Part shown: positions 16,068 through 24,363 of the stretch, one piece after another
Layout of the letters: every line of letters starts with the position of its first letter
Position numbering within the stretch: the first letter of the stretch is position 1
Assembly: GCA_964509335.1 (NCBI GenBank)
Contig: CAZDXB010000023.1
Coordinates: 1-43,412, forward strand
DNA length: 43,412 nucleotides
DNA from: CAZDXB01 sp964509335
GTDB lineage: Bacteria; Bacteroidota; Ignavibacteria; Kapaibacteriales; UBA2268
Direction of reading: 5' to 3'
Program-made: the position numbers and the translations under genes
The notes under the pieces: model-generated
Told to the model about the DNA's origin: nothing
The model's database searches: none
Seen by the model: the letters and a program-made list of their open reading frames with translations, nothing else

Positions 16068-17213
16068 ATGGAATTATCGAACGAGAAATATTCGGAATTA
16101 ATCGACAAATTTTTGGACGGCGAGATAAACGACGCCGATCAGAAGCAGTTGTTTAATTCTTTGTCAATGGACGACGAATTGCAAAGCGAGTTCAGGGAAG
16201 CCGTTGAAATTAACAAAGGTTTTACCTCCGATAAGAATTTGCTCTCGCCTTCGGCTCGTTTAACTAAGAAAGTATTTCAAAACGCGGGAGTTTCTCTAGC
16301 GACGGCGCAAGGCGCTCGAGCCGCGAACGCCGGCTCAAAGCTGAAGAATTTTGCAAAGCCTATCGTTTCCGCTGTTGGCGGGGCGTTGATAGCTAGTTTA
16401 GCTTTTCTGGCGATTTTCAATCCATTTTCCGATAATATAGAAACGCAAAACGCTAAAGAAATAGCGACTATAAATATTCCGGATGAGAATTTCCACGCGG
16501 TTAGAGCAAAAAAAGCCGAGTCAGTATATAGAAAACAAAAATCTACTATCTCGAACGAAACGGCGATAGCGGCGGAAGAAAGCGAAAACGTTTCCCTCGC
16601 AAACTCACTTTCGTTTTTAACCGAAGCCGGCGCGGCGAATCCGATTACAACTCCAAGCGGCGGCGGATTTGAAAAAACGAGGATGGCGTCGTTTAATTCG
16701 CCGGCTTACTTTGCTTATAATAATATAACTGAAGGCAATAGATTTGCTTTGGAGACCAGAGGCATCGCGGGATTGGCGTTGTCTCCTTCGAGGGAAATTA
16801 TGTCTCAACCCTTCTCGTTCAACAATTTAGCTTTCGGAGCGAGATATAAAATCGACGAAAACCATTCGTTCGGCGTTATCGGAGGCAAAGAGTCGCTTCA
16901 AATGTATTCGGTCGAAAGAGAATTGGGCGAATATAAATTTAATCTCGAGCCAAATCTGGCTTGGGTAGGAGCCAGCTATAGGTACACGTTTGACGAATTA
17001 GCGTTTTCGGTCTATCCTTACGCCGAAGTTGTAGCCGCCGGAACAAAATTCGGACCAATGGGGAAAGCCTCGGCGGGCGTTACTTACAACCCGGAGAACT
17101 TTTTCTCTATGTCGGCGGGCTTAGAAGGCTCAGCTCTTTTCTATAACTTTATCGACAAAACTAAAACCACCGAGAAGTTATCGTTCGTTTATAGTTTCGG
17201 TTTCCATTTTTAG
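16068..17213 (+). CDS. Anti-sigma-factor-like protein with C-terminal beta-barrel-like domain
   Basis: This 381-residue protein directly follows the ECF sigma gene. Residues 1-55 resemble the cytoplasmic helical bundle of Bacteroidota anti-sigma factors (DKFLDGEINDADQKQLFNSL...DDELQSEFRE). There is no zinc-finger HxxxCxxC. A single membrane helix lies at about 99-118 (VSAVGGALIASLAFLAIF). A low-complexity periplasmic linker follows (about 120-200). From about 220 to the end the pattern is alternating hydrophobic/polar strands with aromatic ends (FGARYKI, HSFGVIGG, AWVGASYRYTF, FSVYPYAEVV, ASAGVTYN, FSMSAGLEGSALF), finishing with FVYSFGFHF. A terminal aromatic residue like this is the classic outer-membrane beta-barrel signal. 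An inner-membrane helix plus an outer-membrane-like barrel in one chain is unusual and could couple outer-membrane state to sigma release. That function is inferred. Confidence 0.75.
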   Translation: MELSNEKYSELIDKFLDGEINDADQKQLFNSLSMDDELQSEFREAVEINKGFTSDKNLLSPSARLTKKVFQNAGVSLATAQGARAANAGSKLKNFAKPIVSAVGGALIASLAFLAIFNPFSDNIETQNAKEIATINIPDENFHAVRAKKAESVYRKQKSTISNETAIAAEESENVSLANSLSFLTEAGAANPITTPSGGGFEKTRMASFNSPAYFAYNNITEGNRFALETRGIAGLALSPSREIMSQPFSFNNLAFGARYKIDENHSFGVIGGKESLQMYSVERELGEYKFNLEPNLAWVGASYRYTFDELAFSVYPYAEVVAAGTKFGPMGKASAGVTYNPENFFSMSAGLEGSALFYNFIDKTKTTEKLSFVYSFGFHF

Positions 17214-17244
17214 ATTAAAAGACAATAGTTTTTGAGAGTAACTC

Positions 17245-18294
17245 TTAGTTATACGTTTTTGCCGGCTTGTTGGTTTTTATCAGTATGCTTATTTGGGTCT
17301 TTTTCATTTGAATTGTTCTGTTCAATTCGAATAGCTTGCCTTTTAGGCTTCTTTTTCTTTTAGCTATCCAAAGTTTATCTCTGAGTTTGCCGGAAAGATT
17401 GAAAGGCTCTCGCTTTTTTAGTTTTTCGAGTTTAACTTTTTCGTTAAAAATGTGTTTGTCGATTTCGTTTATTGCTTTTCTTATAAGTTGGACTTTCTCT
17501 GTTAAATCGTCGTTTTTAGGTTTTGGAATGTCGTTGCAAAGAGTAATGTAGAACATTTTTAGGCGGTTGTAACTTTTTCTGCGGTAAGCGTCTTGAACGT
17601 TGTGCCAGTAGTTGAGAAATTCCTCGGATTCTCCGCTTACGTCCGGATGAATTCTTTTAACTATAGCTCGATAAAGTTTAGGAATTTGTCTTTCCTTTTG
17701 AAATTCCTCGTAGCTCTTGTCGAATCCTTTCTCTTTCCGACGACTAACGTCGTTTTTGAAGCCGAATCGGAATCCTCCGGCGCCGCCGTTTTTAAAAGAA
17801 TCCTCTCTTGATTCGCGATAGTTTCGGCGGCGAGAGAAGAAATCGTTTGGTTGTTTTTCGGAGTCCGAAAAGAAGTTGAAATTCGACGCTTTGAAGCCGC
17901 CGGATTTTTGTTTGTCTTTGTTGAAACTAAAAGGGTTCGATTTGTAGTAGTCGCTCTGTTCTTTGTTTTTGTTAAATCTTTTTGATACTATTAAATCGAC
18001 GATTTGGATTGTATAGTCGTTGATTTTTTCGCCGCGTTTGACTTTTCTGGAATAGATATCGGCTTTCTGTTCGAGTTCTGTAGCTTCTTTCTTTTTGTTT
18101 TTCAACTCGATTTCGATATCGCCGAAAATCCTTTCGTAGTCGAACAGTATTTGCGGCTTAACGGTTGTGTGGTAGCGGTGCCATTTGTCCAGCAAGCTTA
18201 GCAGTTCGCGGCGTTTGTTTTCAAAGCGTTTTTCCAAGTCGGCTATTATCGCCGGTTGGTCTTCATATTCAACGTTTATTTGATTTTTTATCAT
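17245..18294 (-). CDS. J-domain-like coiled-coil protein
   Basis: This is a 349-residue soluble, highly charged protein. Residues 15-110 are a coiled coil, about 110-200 are a Phe/Gly/Ser/Arg-rich disordered stretch, and a J-domain-like unit follows at about 205-250 (LYRAIVKRIHPDVSGESEEF...WHNVQDAYRRKSY). The His-Pro-Asp triad at 216-218 is the element of J-proteins that stimulates DnaK ATPase. A second coiled coil runs to the C-terminus. It could recruit DnaK to a bound client, but no substrate domain is recognised. It lies 7 bp after the AhpD-like gene on the same strand, so the two are probably cotranscribed. Confidence 0.7.
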   Translation of the reverse strand: MIKNQINVEYEDQPAIIADLEKRFENKRRELLSLLDKWHRYHTTVKPQILFDYERIFGDIEIELKNKKKEATELEQKADIYSRKVKRGEKINDYTIQIVDLIVSKRFNKNKEQSDYYKSNPFSFNKDKQKSGGFKASNFNFFSDSEKQPNDFFSRRRNYRESREDSFKNGGAGGFRFGFKNDVSRRKEKGFDKSYEEFQKERQIPKLYRAIVKRIHPDVSGESEEFLNYWHNVQDAYRRKSYNRLKMFYITLCNDIPKPKNDDLTEKVQLIRKAINEIDKHIFNEKVKLEKLKKREPFNLSGKLRDKLWIAKRKRSLKGKLFELNRTIQMKKTQISILIKTNKPAKTYN

Positions 18295-18301
18295 CTTTGG
18301 T

Positions 18302-18646
18302 TTATAGCTTTTTTTCTAATGTTTCGCAAGCTAATCTTAAGACGGGGATTACAATAGAGCCGCCTATGATTAAGGCTATGTTGAACGCTTCGTTGAACTC
18401 TTCTTCGCTCGCGCCAAGCTCTAAGCATTTGTCGAGGTGATATAGAACGCAGTCGTCGCATCTCAATACCATAGACGCCGCTAGCCCCATTAGTTCTTTA
18501 TATTTCTTGGGGATAGCTCCTTCGTCGTAAGCTCTTTCGTCGAGAGCGATAAATCTTTTGATAGACAGCGAATCCCTGTTTAAAACCGCGTCCGAGCCGC
18601 GCTCTCTTCTCTTTCTAAATTCTTTTAATATATTGTCGTCGGTCAT
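18302..18646 (-). CDS. Carboxymuconolactone decarboxylase / AhpD-like CxxC protein
   Basis: This small 114-residue, all-helical protein carries the AhpD-type active-site pattern: Glu in KELMGLAAS followed by CDDCVLYHLDKC, with the redox CxxC and the downstream His. Members of this family are peroxidase-linked thiol proteins or decarboxylases, and the CxxC with His favours the peroxidase-like thiol role. The second half (LGASEEEFNEAFNIALIIGGS) matches the family. It is upstream of the J-domain gene on the same strand, 7 bp apart. No alkyl hydroperoxide reductase is adjacent. Confidence 0.88.
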   Translation of the reverse strand: MTDDNILKEFRKRRERGSDAVLNRDSLSIKRFIALDERAYDEGAIPKKYKELMGLAASMVLRCDDCVLYHLDKCLELGASEEEFNEAFNIALIIGGSIVIPVLRLACETLEKKL

Positions 18647-18854
18647 TTTCTTAATTTATATTCGATTTTGTTAAATCTAAATAGCTGTTGAAAATTTGTT
18701 TAATATAAGATTCTATTCATAAAACACAAGTCAAGCGCCAAAAGCCCGATTGAAATTATATGAATTGTCAATCTCGTTTTTTGTCAAGGAATTATTGAAT
18801 TGCGGCAAAAAGTTTAGAAAGTCTTAAGTTTGTTAAGCGCGGCTACTTTTAGCT

Positions 18855-20960
18855 TTAATTAGAATTTTGTTCAACTTCGCTTTTGGTGTTTCGGGCGACT
18901 AAAGTTTCCGCTATCGCCGTTAGAATCGCTAAAAGGACGAAGAGCCTCCAAAGTTCGGAGCCCGCTCTCGTTTCCTTTATTTCTTTCCGAATATTTTTCA
19001 CTTTATCGATTATCGAGATTGTCGCTTTTTCTCCGACAATTTCTTGAAGGTTGGTTTCGATTTCGTCTTCGTCGAAATATTGCAGAACCGATTCGGATTT
19101 TGGATGATTTACGGCGATTACAGCGACGTTTCTGTCGTCTTGGGCTATGACCGAATAAGCGCCTAAACGTTCAAGTTCTCGGAAAGAAAGAATCGCTCCG
19201 GAAGGCAATTCGGCGGCTTCTTTAAAAAATTCTTTGCCGTTCGGGTCGATTATTTTGAAAGCTCCTTCGGGGGATATTTTCTTTGGCAAAACGATTTTTA
19301 ACGATTCGCCCGCGGTTAACGACGAGGCGACTACGTTCCTCGAAGAAAGATACGGTATAGACCTGTAAACTAACGCCGGGAAAAGTCCGGTTAAGGGGAA
19401 ATCGCTCCAGTCGAGATTCGGAGCGACCGAGCAGTAGATAATTTTTCCGTCGCCTAATAAATTTTCGGACAGGAAGTTTCCGCTTGTGGATTTGATTATG
19501 CTTTGTCCGCTTTGGACTGCGTATATTTTATTTATATCGGGGCTTTCGACGATTTTTTCGGCGTCCGTTTCGCCTTTGAAAACTCCGGTGAAAAGCGGAT
19601 GGATTTTATCTATTGAAACTATCGTTCCAGTCTCTTCTTGCCCGTATTCAACTTCTTTTAAATTGGCGAATCCGAGCGATTTTAATCCGTCGGCGAAAGC
19701 GTTGAATTCCATTTCGGCGTCGGCGAATAGCAAGCAAGAGCCTCCGTTTTCGACGTAATTTTCAATTTTCTGGAAGTCTGATTTGGAATAAGGTCCGCCG
19801 GCGCATATAACTATTTTGTAATCGCTTAAATCGACTCTTTTTATTTCGTTCGCTCCGATTCTGTCCAATTTTGCGGGCTTCTCGCCGCTAGTTTTTTCGC
19901 TTAGCGCTATTTGTATAAACCGCGCGTTTTCCTCGGAGCCAATTAGAGCGACTCTGGGCTTGTCGGGAATAATAAATCCGAAATGCCTTTTGTTGTCGGT
20001 CGGCAGGGCGTCTTTTTCTATTTGAACGCGTCCTTTTACGATACCGTATGTCTGAGGAGACGCGGCTATAGAAATAGTTTTTGTCTCGCCTTTTGGTATA
20101 TCGACGTTAGTTTGGGCGACTTTTCTATCGTTGAAAAACATATTGACGACCGTTCCCTCGACGTTTTTGCCGGAGCCGTTTCTTATACGCGCTTCGATTT
20201 CGACTAATTTGCCGTATTGGAAAATTTTATTGACAACGCGCAGCGAGTCTATCGATAAGTTGTTTACGGCTTGATTGCTGATTCCGATTTTCGCGAAATA
20301 AACTATCGGCGGGTTTTGGAACAGGGATAGGCTGTCTTTTAAGTCTCTGAAAAATGAGTTTGATTGAGCGTCGGAGATTATATATATTTCTCTGTTTATA
20401 TTATTCGCTTTTTCCATTAAAGCGGCGATTTTTCTTAAAGCCTTTTTGACGTTGGCTTTCTCGTATGATATTTGGATTTTGGACGCGTCTTCTTTTAGTA
20501 TAGAGAAATCGCGAGTTAGAGAGACTTTTTGTTCGGCGTCGTTAGCAAGCGGTAGAACTACGCCTTCGTCGCCGCTTTCTAGCATATCTAATATGGACGC
20601 GGCGGTTTGTTTTGCTTGTTTGAAGCGGTTGCCGTTTTCGTCCGAGAGGTCCATACTGAAGGAGTTGTCGATTAATACAGCCGCGCTCGTTTTAGCGTAG
20701 GATTCGGCGCCTGGTATAGAGCCTTCTGTGATTGGTCTGGAAAGGGCTATGACGGCGAAAATTATCAGTAGCGTTCTTAGAATCAAGAGCAGCAGCTGTT
20801 TTATTTTTAGTCGTTTAATTTTTGTTTTTTCGAGTTCTTTTAAAAAGCGAAGAGATGAAAACTCTACGATTTTTAGTTTGCGCAGATTAAGCAGATGTAT
20901 AATAATTGGAATGCTCGCCGCGGCGAGCCCTATCAAAGCCAACGGATTTAGAAAATTCAT
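18855..20960 (-). CDS. BatA-type von Willebrand factor A membrane protein
   Basis: This 701-residue protein starts with the BatA N-terminal domain: a first hydrophobic segment (about 5-25), the conserved HLLNLRKLKIVEFSSLRFL, and a second membrane helix at about 57-75 (LLLLILRTLLIIFAVIALSRP). A vWA domain follows, with MIDAS motif DNSFSMD (Asp98, Ser100, Ser102). A long periplasmic part contains beta-rich domains and a glutamine amidotransferase-like segment (KIVICAGGPYSKSDFQKIENYVE...LLFADAE). A last helix lies near 670-690. In Bacteroidota these proteins sit in bat operons with MoxR ATPases and were linked to aerotolerance. Here it stands alone, without the other bat genes. It lies upstream of the redox block and divergent from the PerR-like gene. 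Confidence 0.88.
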   Translation of the reverse strand: MNFLNPLALIGLAAASIPIIIHLLNLRKLKIVEFSSLRFLKELEKTKIKRLKIKQLLLLILRTLLIIFAVIALSRPITEGSIPGAESYAKTSAAVLIDNSFSMDLSDENGNRFKQAKQTAASILDMLESGDEGVVLPLANDAEQKVSLTRDFSILKEDASKIQISYEKANVKKALRKIAALMEKANNINREIYIISDAQSNSFFRDLKDSLSLFQNPPIVYFAKIGISNQAVNNLSIDSLRVVNKIFQYGKLVEIEARIRNGSGKNVEGTVVNMFFNDRKVAQTNVDIPKGETKTISIAASPQTYGIVKGRVQIEKDALPTDNKRHFGFIIPDKPRVALIGSEENARFIQIALSEKTSGEKPAKLDRIGANEIKRVDLSDYKIVICAGGPYSKSDFQKIENYVENGGSCLLFADAEMEFNAFADGLKSLGFANLKEVEYGQEETGTIVSIDKIHPLFTGVFKGETDAEKIVESPDINKIYAVQSGQSIIKSTSGNFLSENLLGDGKIIYCSVAPNLDWSDFPLTGLFPALVYRSIPYLSSRNVVASSLTAGESLKIVLPKKISPEGAFKIIDPNGKEFFKEAAELPSGAILSFRELERLGAYSVIAQDDRNVAVIAVNHPKSESVLQYFDEDEIETNLQEIVGEKATISIIDKVKNIRKEIKETRAGSELWRLFVLLAILTAIAETLVARNTKSEVEQNSN

Positions 20961-21230
20961 TTTTTGAGAACCTTTGTTTTTCTTAACGAATAACGACTAG
21001 ACGTTTTGCGAATATAATTATTAAAGGATTATTAGCGCGCCGTTCCTGAAAATTTTTAAAAATATTTCATTGTTGTAATCGTTTCAATTTGAATAACGAA
21101 AATTTAATTCTATTAAAGTTATTATTTATTTTTAATTTAAGGATTAGACGACTGGAGAAAAAACGGTTTTAGAGGCGATGAAAAAAGACGGAAAGATTGT
21201 TTCTCCCAAAAGAATTTATTAAGAGTCAAA

Positions 21231-21668
21231 ATGACGAAGAAAACCGAAGAAATAAGTCAATATTTGAAGGATTGCGGAATTAATCCTTCGTATCAGAGAA
21301 TTAAAGTTTACGAGTATATGTCGGAGCATTTTAATCATCCTACGGCGGATATAATATACAGAGAGCTATCTAAGGAGATGCCCACTTTGTCCAAGACTAC
21401 GGTATATAACACTTTGAAGTTCTTTGTCGATAAGAATATTGTAACGCCGATAACAATAACCGAAGGCGAGACGAGATACGACGCCGACACTTCTTTGCAC
21501 GGGCATTTCTTGTGCGTAAAATGCGGCGGGATATTTGATTTCGCCGTCGATATTAGCGGAATAAAAACGGACGTTTTCGATTTCGCCGACGTTAACGAAC
21601 GACATATTTATTTTAAGGGCGTTTGCAAGAAAGACAGGAACGGCAAAACGAAAGCGCGGAATGGGTGA
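21231..21668 (+). CDS. Fur-family regulator, PerR-like
   Basis: The 145-residue protein has the Fur winged helix (1-80: INPSYQRIKVYEYM...HPTADIIYREL...TVYNTLKFFV) and a dimerisation domain. The metal-site residues fall exactly one position before those of Bacillus PerR: His36, Asp84, His90, His92 and Asp103. The last is the Asp that distinguishes PerR from Fur, so peroxide sensing by Fe-catalysed His oxidation is plausible. The structural zinc site normally has two CxxC pairs. The first is present (Cys95-x-x-Cys98), but the second reads Cys132-Lys-Lys-Asp and then a basic tail of 10 residues, so the fourth Cys is missing. Its likely targets are the ferritin-like and cydAB genes downstream. 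The start is the ATG at 21231. Confidence 0.88.
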   Translation: MTKKTEEISQYLKDCGINPSYQRIKVYEYMSEHFNHPTADIIYRELSKEMPTLSKTTVYNTLKFFVDKNIVTPITITEGETRYDADTSLHGHFLCVKCGGIFDFAVDISGIKTDVFDFADVNERHIYFKGVCKKDRNGKTKARNG

Positions 21669-21671
21669 TTA

Positions 21672-21701
21672 CTCATTCCTAAATTACAATTTGGGAATGA
21701 G
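21672..21701 (+). terminator. Hairpin just after the PerR-like gene
   Basis: CTCATTCCTAAATT (21672-21685) can pair with AATTTGGGAATGAG (21688-21701): a 14-bp stem with one G-U wobble and only 2 nt between the arms. It starts 3 bases after the stop codon. There is no following T-run, so intrinsic termination is uncertain; it may be an mRNA-stabilising or processing structure. The right arm is also the first copy of a 23-bp tandem repeat. Confidence 0.45.
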
Positions 21702-21752
21702 ATAGAGAAGAATTTGGGAATGAGATAGAGAAGAATTTGGGAATGAGATAGA
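21688..21752 (+). repeat. 23-bp tandem direct repeat, 2.8 copies
   Basis: The unit AATTTGGGAATGAGATAGAGAAG occurs at 21688-21710, identically at 21711-21733, and as a 19-base partial copy at 21734-21752, in the leader of the first ferritin-like gene. (The unit is 23 bases; its first 20 are AATTTGGGAATGAGATAGAG.) The copies are on the same strand as the genes and could be regulator binding sites, or leader elements whose number varies between strains. Confidence 0.85.
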
Positions 21753-21802
21753 AATAGAATTTTAATTAAATCATTTGTTTCATTAATTACAAGGAGTCGC
21801 AG

Positions 21803-22237
21803 ATGGCTACTCAAAAGGAAAGAGACGAGAAGTTAGTAGAACTAATGAAGAAATGGCAAAAAGTAGAGGACAACGCTATCGAGAGCACGACTGAAATAAT
21901 CAAGAAAGCGGACAATCCTCTCGTTCAAATGGTAATGGAAATTATCCGGCAGGATTCCGGCAATCACCGTAAGGTTCAGCAATTGATAGCCGACCACTTC
22001 GAGAAAGAAACGTTGAAATTGAACCCGGACGAGTTGCTTGAATTTTGGGATTTAGTCGAAGAGCACGACAGAATCGAAAGAAAAACAATCGAGCTAGCAA
22101 AGGAAGCTTTAACGCAGACCAATTCGCCTTTGGTCGCTTATTTGCTTAACTATCTTCTCACCGACGAGGAGAAACACAAAGAGCTTTTAGACGAAATGGC
22201 TCGAATCAAAGGCGGAATGTATCCATACGGAAGTTAA
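21803..22237 (+). CDS. Ferritin-like diiron-type protein (copy 1)
   Basis: This 144-residue helical protein resembles the four-helix-bundle ferritin-like family. Candidate metal ligands, conserved in the next gene, are Glu22 (helix 1), Asp51/His55 (helix 2), Glu86-Glu87-His88 and Glu92 (helix 3), and Asp121 and His125 (helix 4, DEEKHKEL). Ligand assignment is by pattern only, and helix 2 has Asp-x3-His where classic ferritins have Glu-x2-His. It may store iron or act as a small oxidase or peroxidase; the substrate is not visible. It has a good Shine-Dalgarno sequence (AAGGAG, 7 nt before the ATG). It stands between the PerR-like gene and a paralogue of the same length, consistent with iron and peroxide homeostasis. 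Confidence 0.75.
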   Translation: MATQKERDEKLVELMKKWQKVEDNAIESTTEIIKKADNPLVQMVMEIIRQDSGNHRKVQQLIADHFEKETLKLNPDELLEFWDLVEEHDRIERKTIELAKEALTQTNSPLVAYLLNYLLTDEEKHKELLDEMARIKGGMYPYGS

Positions 22238-22240
22238 TTA

Positions 22241-22294
22241 ATAAGTTGTCTAGCCGTCTCAAGATTAATGTCTTTCTTGGGACGGCTAACTTAT
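22241..22294 (+). terminator. Long imperfect hairpin after the first ferritin-like gene
   Basis: TAGCCGTCTCAAGA (22251-22264) pairs with TCTTGGGACGGCTA (22275-22288), a 14-bp stem with one G-U pair and a 10-nt loop. ATAAGT (22241-22246) then pairs with ACTTAT (22289-22294) across a 4-nt bulge. It begins right after the stop codon. The following T-run is poor (TTCGCG), so Rho-independent termination is possible but not certain; it would insulate the two paralogues. Confidence 0.5.
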
Positions 22295-22427
22295 TTCGCG
22301 ATTAGGATGGGTTTCAGAAGGAATTGGTTAACATCGACTATTTGAGAATTTGATAAAAGGATACAGTTGAGAGCAGTTAAGTATTTGTATTTAGAAATTA
22401 TAGTTTCAATTTAAAAAGAAGACGGGA

Positions 22428-22859
22428 ATGGGTAAGAAAAAAGAAGAAGAAAGAAAATTAGTAGAGCTATTAAAAGAATGGCAAAAGATGGAGGGTAAAA
22501 AGATAGACGTCGTTACGGAAGCGCTCAATAGTTACGACAACGCGTTTGTTCAGGCGGTAATGAAAATCTTTCGACGAGACGCCCATAATCATAGGATAGC
22601 GCTGCAATTGATAGTGAACAATTTTGAAAAGAAGCCGATAAAATTAGAATCCAATGAATTGGTCGATTATTGGGATTTGCTCGAAGAACACGACGCTATT
22701 GAAAGAGAAACGGTAGAATTAGCTAAGGAAGCGATGTCGCAAACAGATTCTCCTTTGGTTTACTTTTTAATCAATTATTTATATTTAGACGAAAATAAAC
22801 ACGGGGATTTGTTGGAAGATATGTCTCGCGTAAAGGATGGGATGTATCCTTATACATAG
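22428..22859 (+). CDS. Ferritin-like diiron-type protein (copy 2)
   Basis: This 143-residue paralogue aligns with the preceding gene without gaps except the final residue. The candidate ligands Glu22, Asp51, His55, Glu86-Glu87-His88, Glu92, Asp121 and His125 are at the same positions, while helix 1-2 contacts and surface residues differ (for example KKKEEERKLVELLKEWQKM). Tandem duplication with strong retention of putative ligands suggests both copies are kept for function, perhaps as heteromers or under different control. The leader is 190 bp and holds the hairpin described above. The ATG at 22428 follows AAAAAGAAGACGGGA. The function is inferred from fold and neighbours (PerR-like, cydAB). 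Confidence 0.75.
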   Translation: MGKKKEEERKLVELLKEWQKMEGKKIDVVTEALNSYDNAFVQAVMKIFRRDAHNHRIALQLIVNNFEKKPIKLESNELVDYWDLLEEHDAIERETVELAKEAMSQTDSPLVYFLINYLYLDENKHGDLLEDMSRVKDGMYPYT

Positions 22860-22984
22860 TTCGGTTCAAATTTTTAATTGAAATTAGAGGTTCGAGGATA
22901 ATATTAATTTGATTTTTCTTTCATAAATTAATATAAATTTAGTAACTTAATAAGCGTTTTGTGTAAATAAACCGGAGAAGCGTT

Positions 22985-24316
22985 TTGGATCCTGTATTAC
23001 TCGCTCGAATTCAGTTCGCCGTAACCGCCGCTTTTCATTTTTTATTCCCGCCTATGAGTATTGGACTCAGCTTAATGATGGTGGTTTCGGAATGGAAATA
23101 CCTAAAAACGAGAAATCCTTTGTATGAAAAAATAGCGAAATTTTGGACGAAAGTATTCGCTTTGACATTTGCCGTTGGAGTGGCTACCGGAATAGTGTTG
23201 GAGTTTGAATTTGGAACCAACTGGGCGAATTACGCTCGCTACGTTGGCGATATATTCGGAAGTCCTTTGGCGGCTGAAGCGCTGTTTGCTTTCTTTATGG
23301 AGTCAACTTTTCTTGGGATTTTATTATTCGGCTGGAATAAAGTAGGTCCTAGGACGCACTTCACTTCGACAATTATGGTCGCTTTGGGAGCTATTCTCAG
23401 CGCGTTTTGGATTATCGTCGCTAATTCTTGGATGCAGACGCCGGCGGGTTATCATTTGGTAGAGCAAGCCGGCGTTGTGAGAGCCGAAATTACGGATTTT
23501 TGGGCGATGGTATTTAATCCTTCGACAATAGAAAGGTTTACTCACGTTATTAGCGCTTCTTGGATAACGGGAGCGTTCTTGGCTTTAAGCATTTCGGCTT
23601 ATTATTTAATAAAGAAAAGACACTTGGATTTCGCAAAATATTCTCTTAAAATAGCCTTGTGGCTGGCGGCGTTTTCGACCGTTTTGCAGTTGGTTACCGG
23701 ACACGCTAGCGCTATACAAGTTACCGAGTATCAGCCGGAAAAATTAGCGGCTTTCGAGGCTCATTACGAAACGGGGCCGGGCGATTTATATTTGTTCGGA
23801 TGGGTGGACGAAAAGAATCAAGAAGTTATAGGATTGAAGTTGCCCGGGTTTTTGTCTTTCCTCGTGGATTTTGATTTTACGACGCCGATAACGGGCTTGA
23901 ACGAATTCGCCGCGGAGGACAGACCGCCGGTTCAAGTGGTGTTTCAGTCCTATCATTTTATGTTTCTGTTGGGAATGTTGATGATTTTGATTTCCTTTGT
24001 AGGCTTATTCTTGCTTTGGAGGAAAAAACTGTTTGAGTCGAAATGGTTTTTGAAAATACTTTTGCCGGCTTTCATACTGCCGCATATAGCAAACTTACTG
24101 GGCTGGATGGCGGCGGAGATAGGCAGGCAGCCTTGGGTTGTTTATCGCGTGCTAAGGACGTCCGACGGCGTCTCGGAAGTTGTTTCGGCGGGGGAAATCT
24201 GGTTTTCCTTAATTCTGTTTACGGTCATTTATCTTATTTTGCTGGCGCTATTTATATTCTTGCTATTGAGAAAAATAAAGAAAGGACCCGAGGAAGTTGA
24301 AGCGTCCGCCGCTTGA
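22985..24316 (+). CDS. cydA: Cytochrome bd oxidase subunit I CydA
   Basis: CydA holds hemes b558, b595 and d of the high-affinity quinol oxidase in the inner membrane. The 443-residue protein starts with LLARIQFAVTAAFHFLFPPMS, with the conserved heme-ligand His18 (His19 in E. coli). It includes ERFTHVISASWITGAF near 182-197 (heme b558 ligand His), the quinol-loop region SAIQVTEYQPEKLAAFEAHYE and GRQPWVVYRVLRT near the end. The length is that of the short-Q-loop subfamily. The start is TTG at 22985, supported by the Shine-Dalgarno sequence GGAGAAG; no in-frame ATG precedes the conserved first helix. It is followed by cydB after 47 bp. No cydX or cydCD is seen. The bd oxidase allows respiration at low oxygen and detoxifies peroxide. 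Confidence 0.97.
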   Translation: MDPVLLARIQFAVTAAFHFLFPPMSIGLSLMMVVSEWKYLKTRNPLYEKIAKFWTKVFALTFAVGVATGIVLEFEFGTNWANYARYVGDIFGSPLAAEALFAFFMESTFLGILLFGWNKVGPRTHFTSTIMVALGAILSAFWIIVANSWMQTPAGYHLVEQAGVVRAEITDFWAMVFNPSTIERFTHVISASWITGAFLALSISAYYLIKKRHLDFAKYSLKIALWLAAFSTVLQLVTGHASAIQVTEYQPEKLAAFEAHYETGPGDLYLFGWVDEKNQEVIGLKLPGFLSFLVDFDFTTPITGLNEFAAEDRPPVQVVFQSYHFMFLLGMLMILISFVGLFLLWRKKLFESKWFLKILLPAFILPHIANLLGWMAAEIGRQPWVVYRVLRTSDGVSEVVSAGEIWFSLILFTVIYLILLALFIFLLLRKIKKGPEEVEASAA

Positions 24317-24363
24317 TTTTTCTTTCGCCAAAAATTATTGAAATATAAAATTGGAGTTTTACA

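Noticed and set aside
21012..21026. Possible PerR box (ATATAAT-T-ATTAAAG) upstream of the BatA gene
   Set aside because: It matches the 7-1-7 consensus at 11 of 14 positions, but the region is so AT-rich that such matches are expected by chance.
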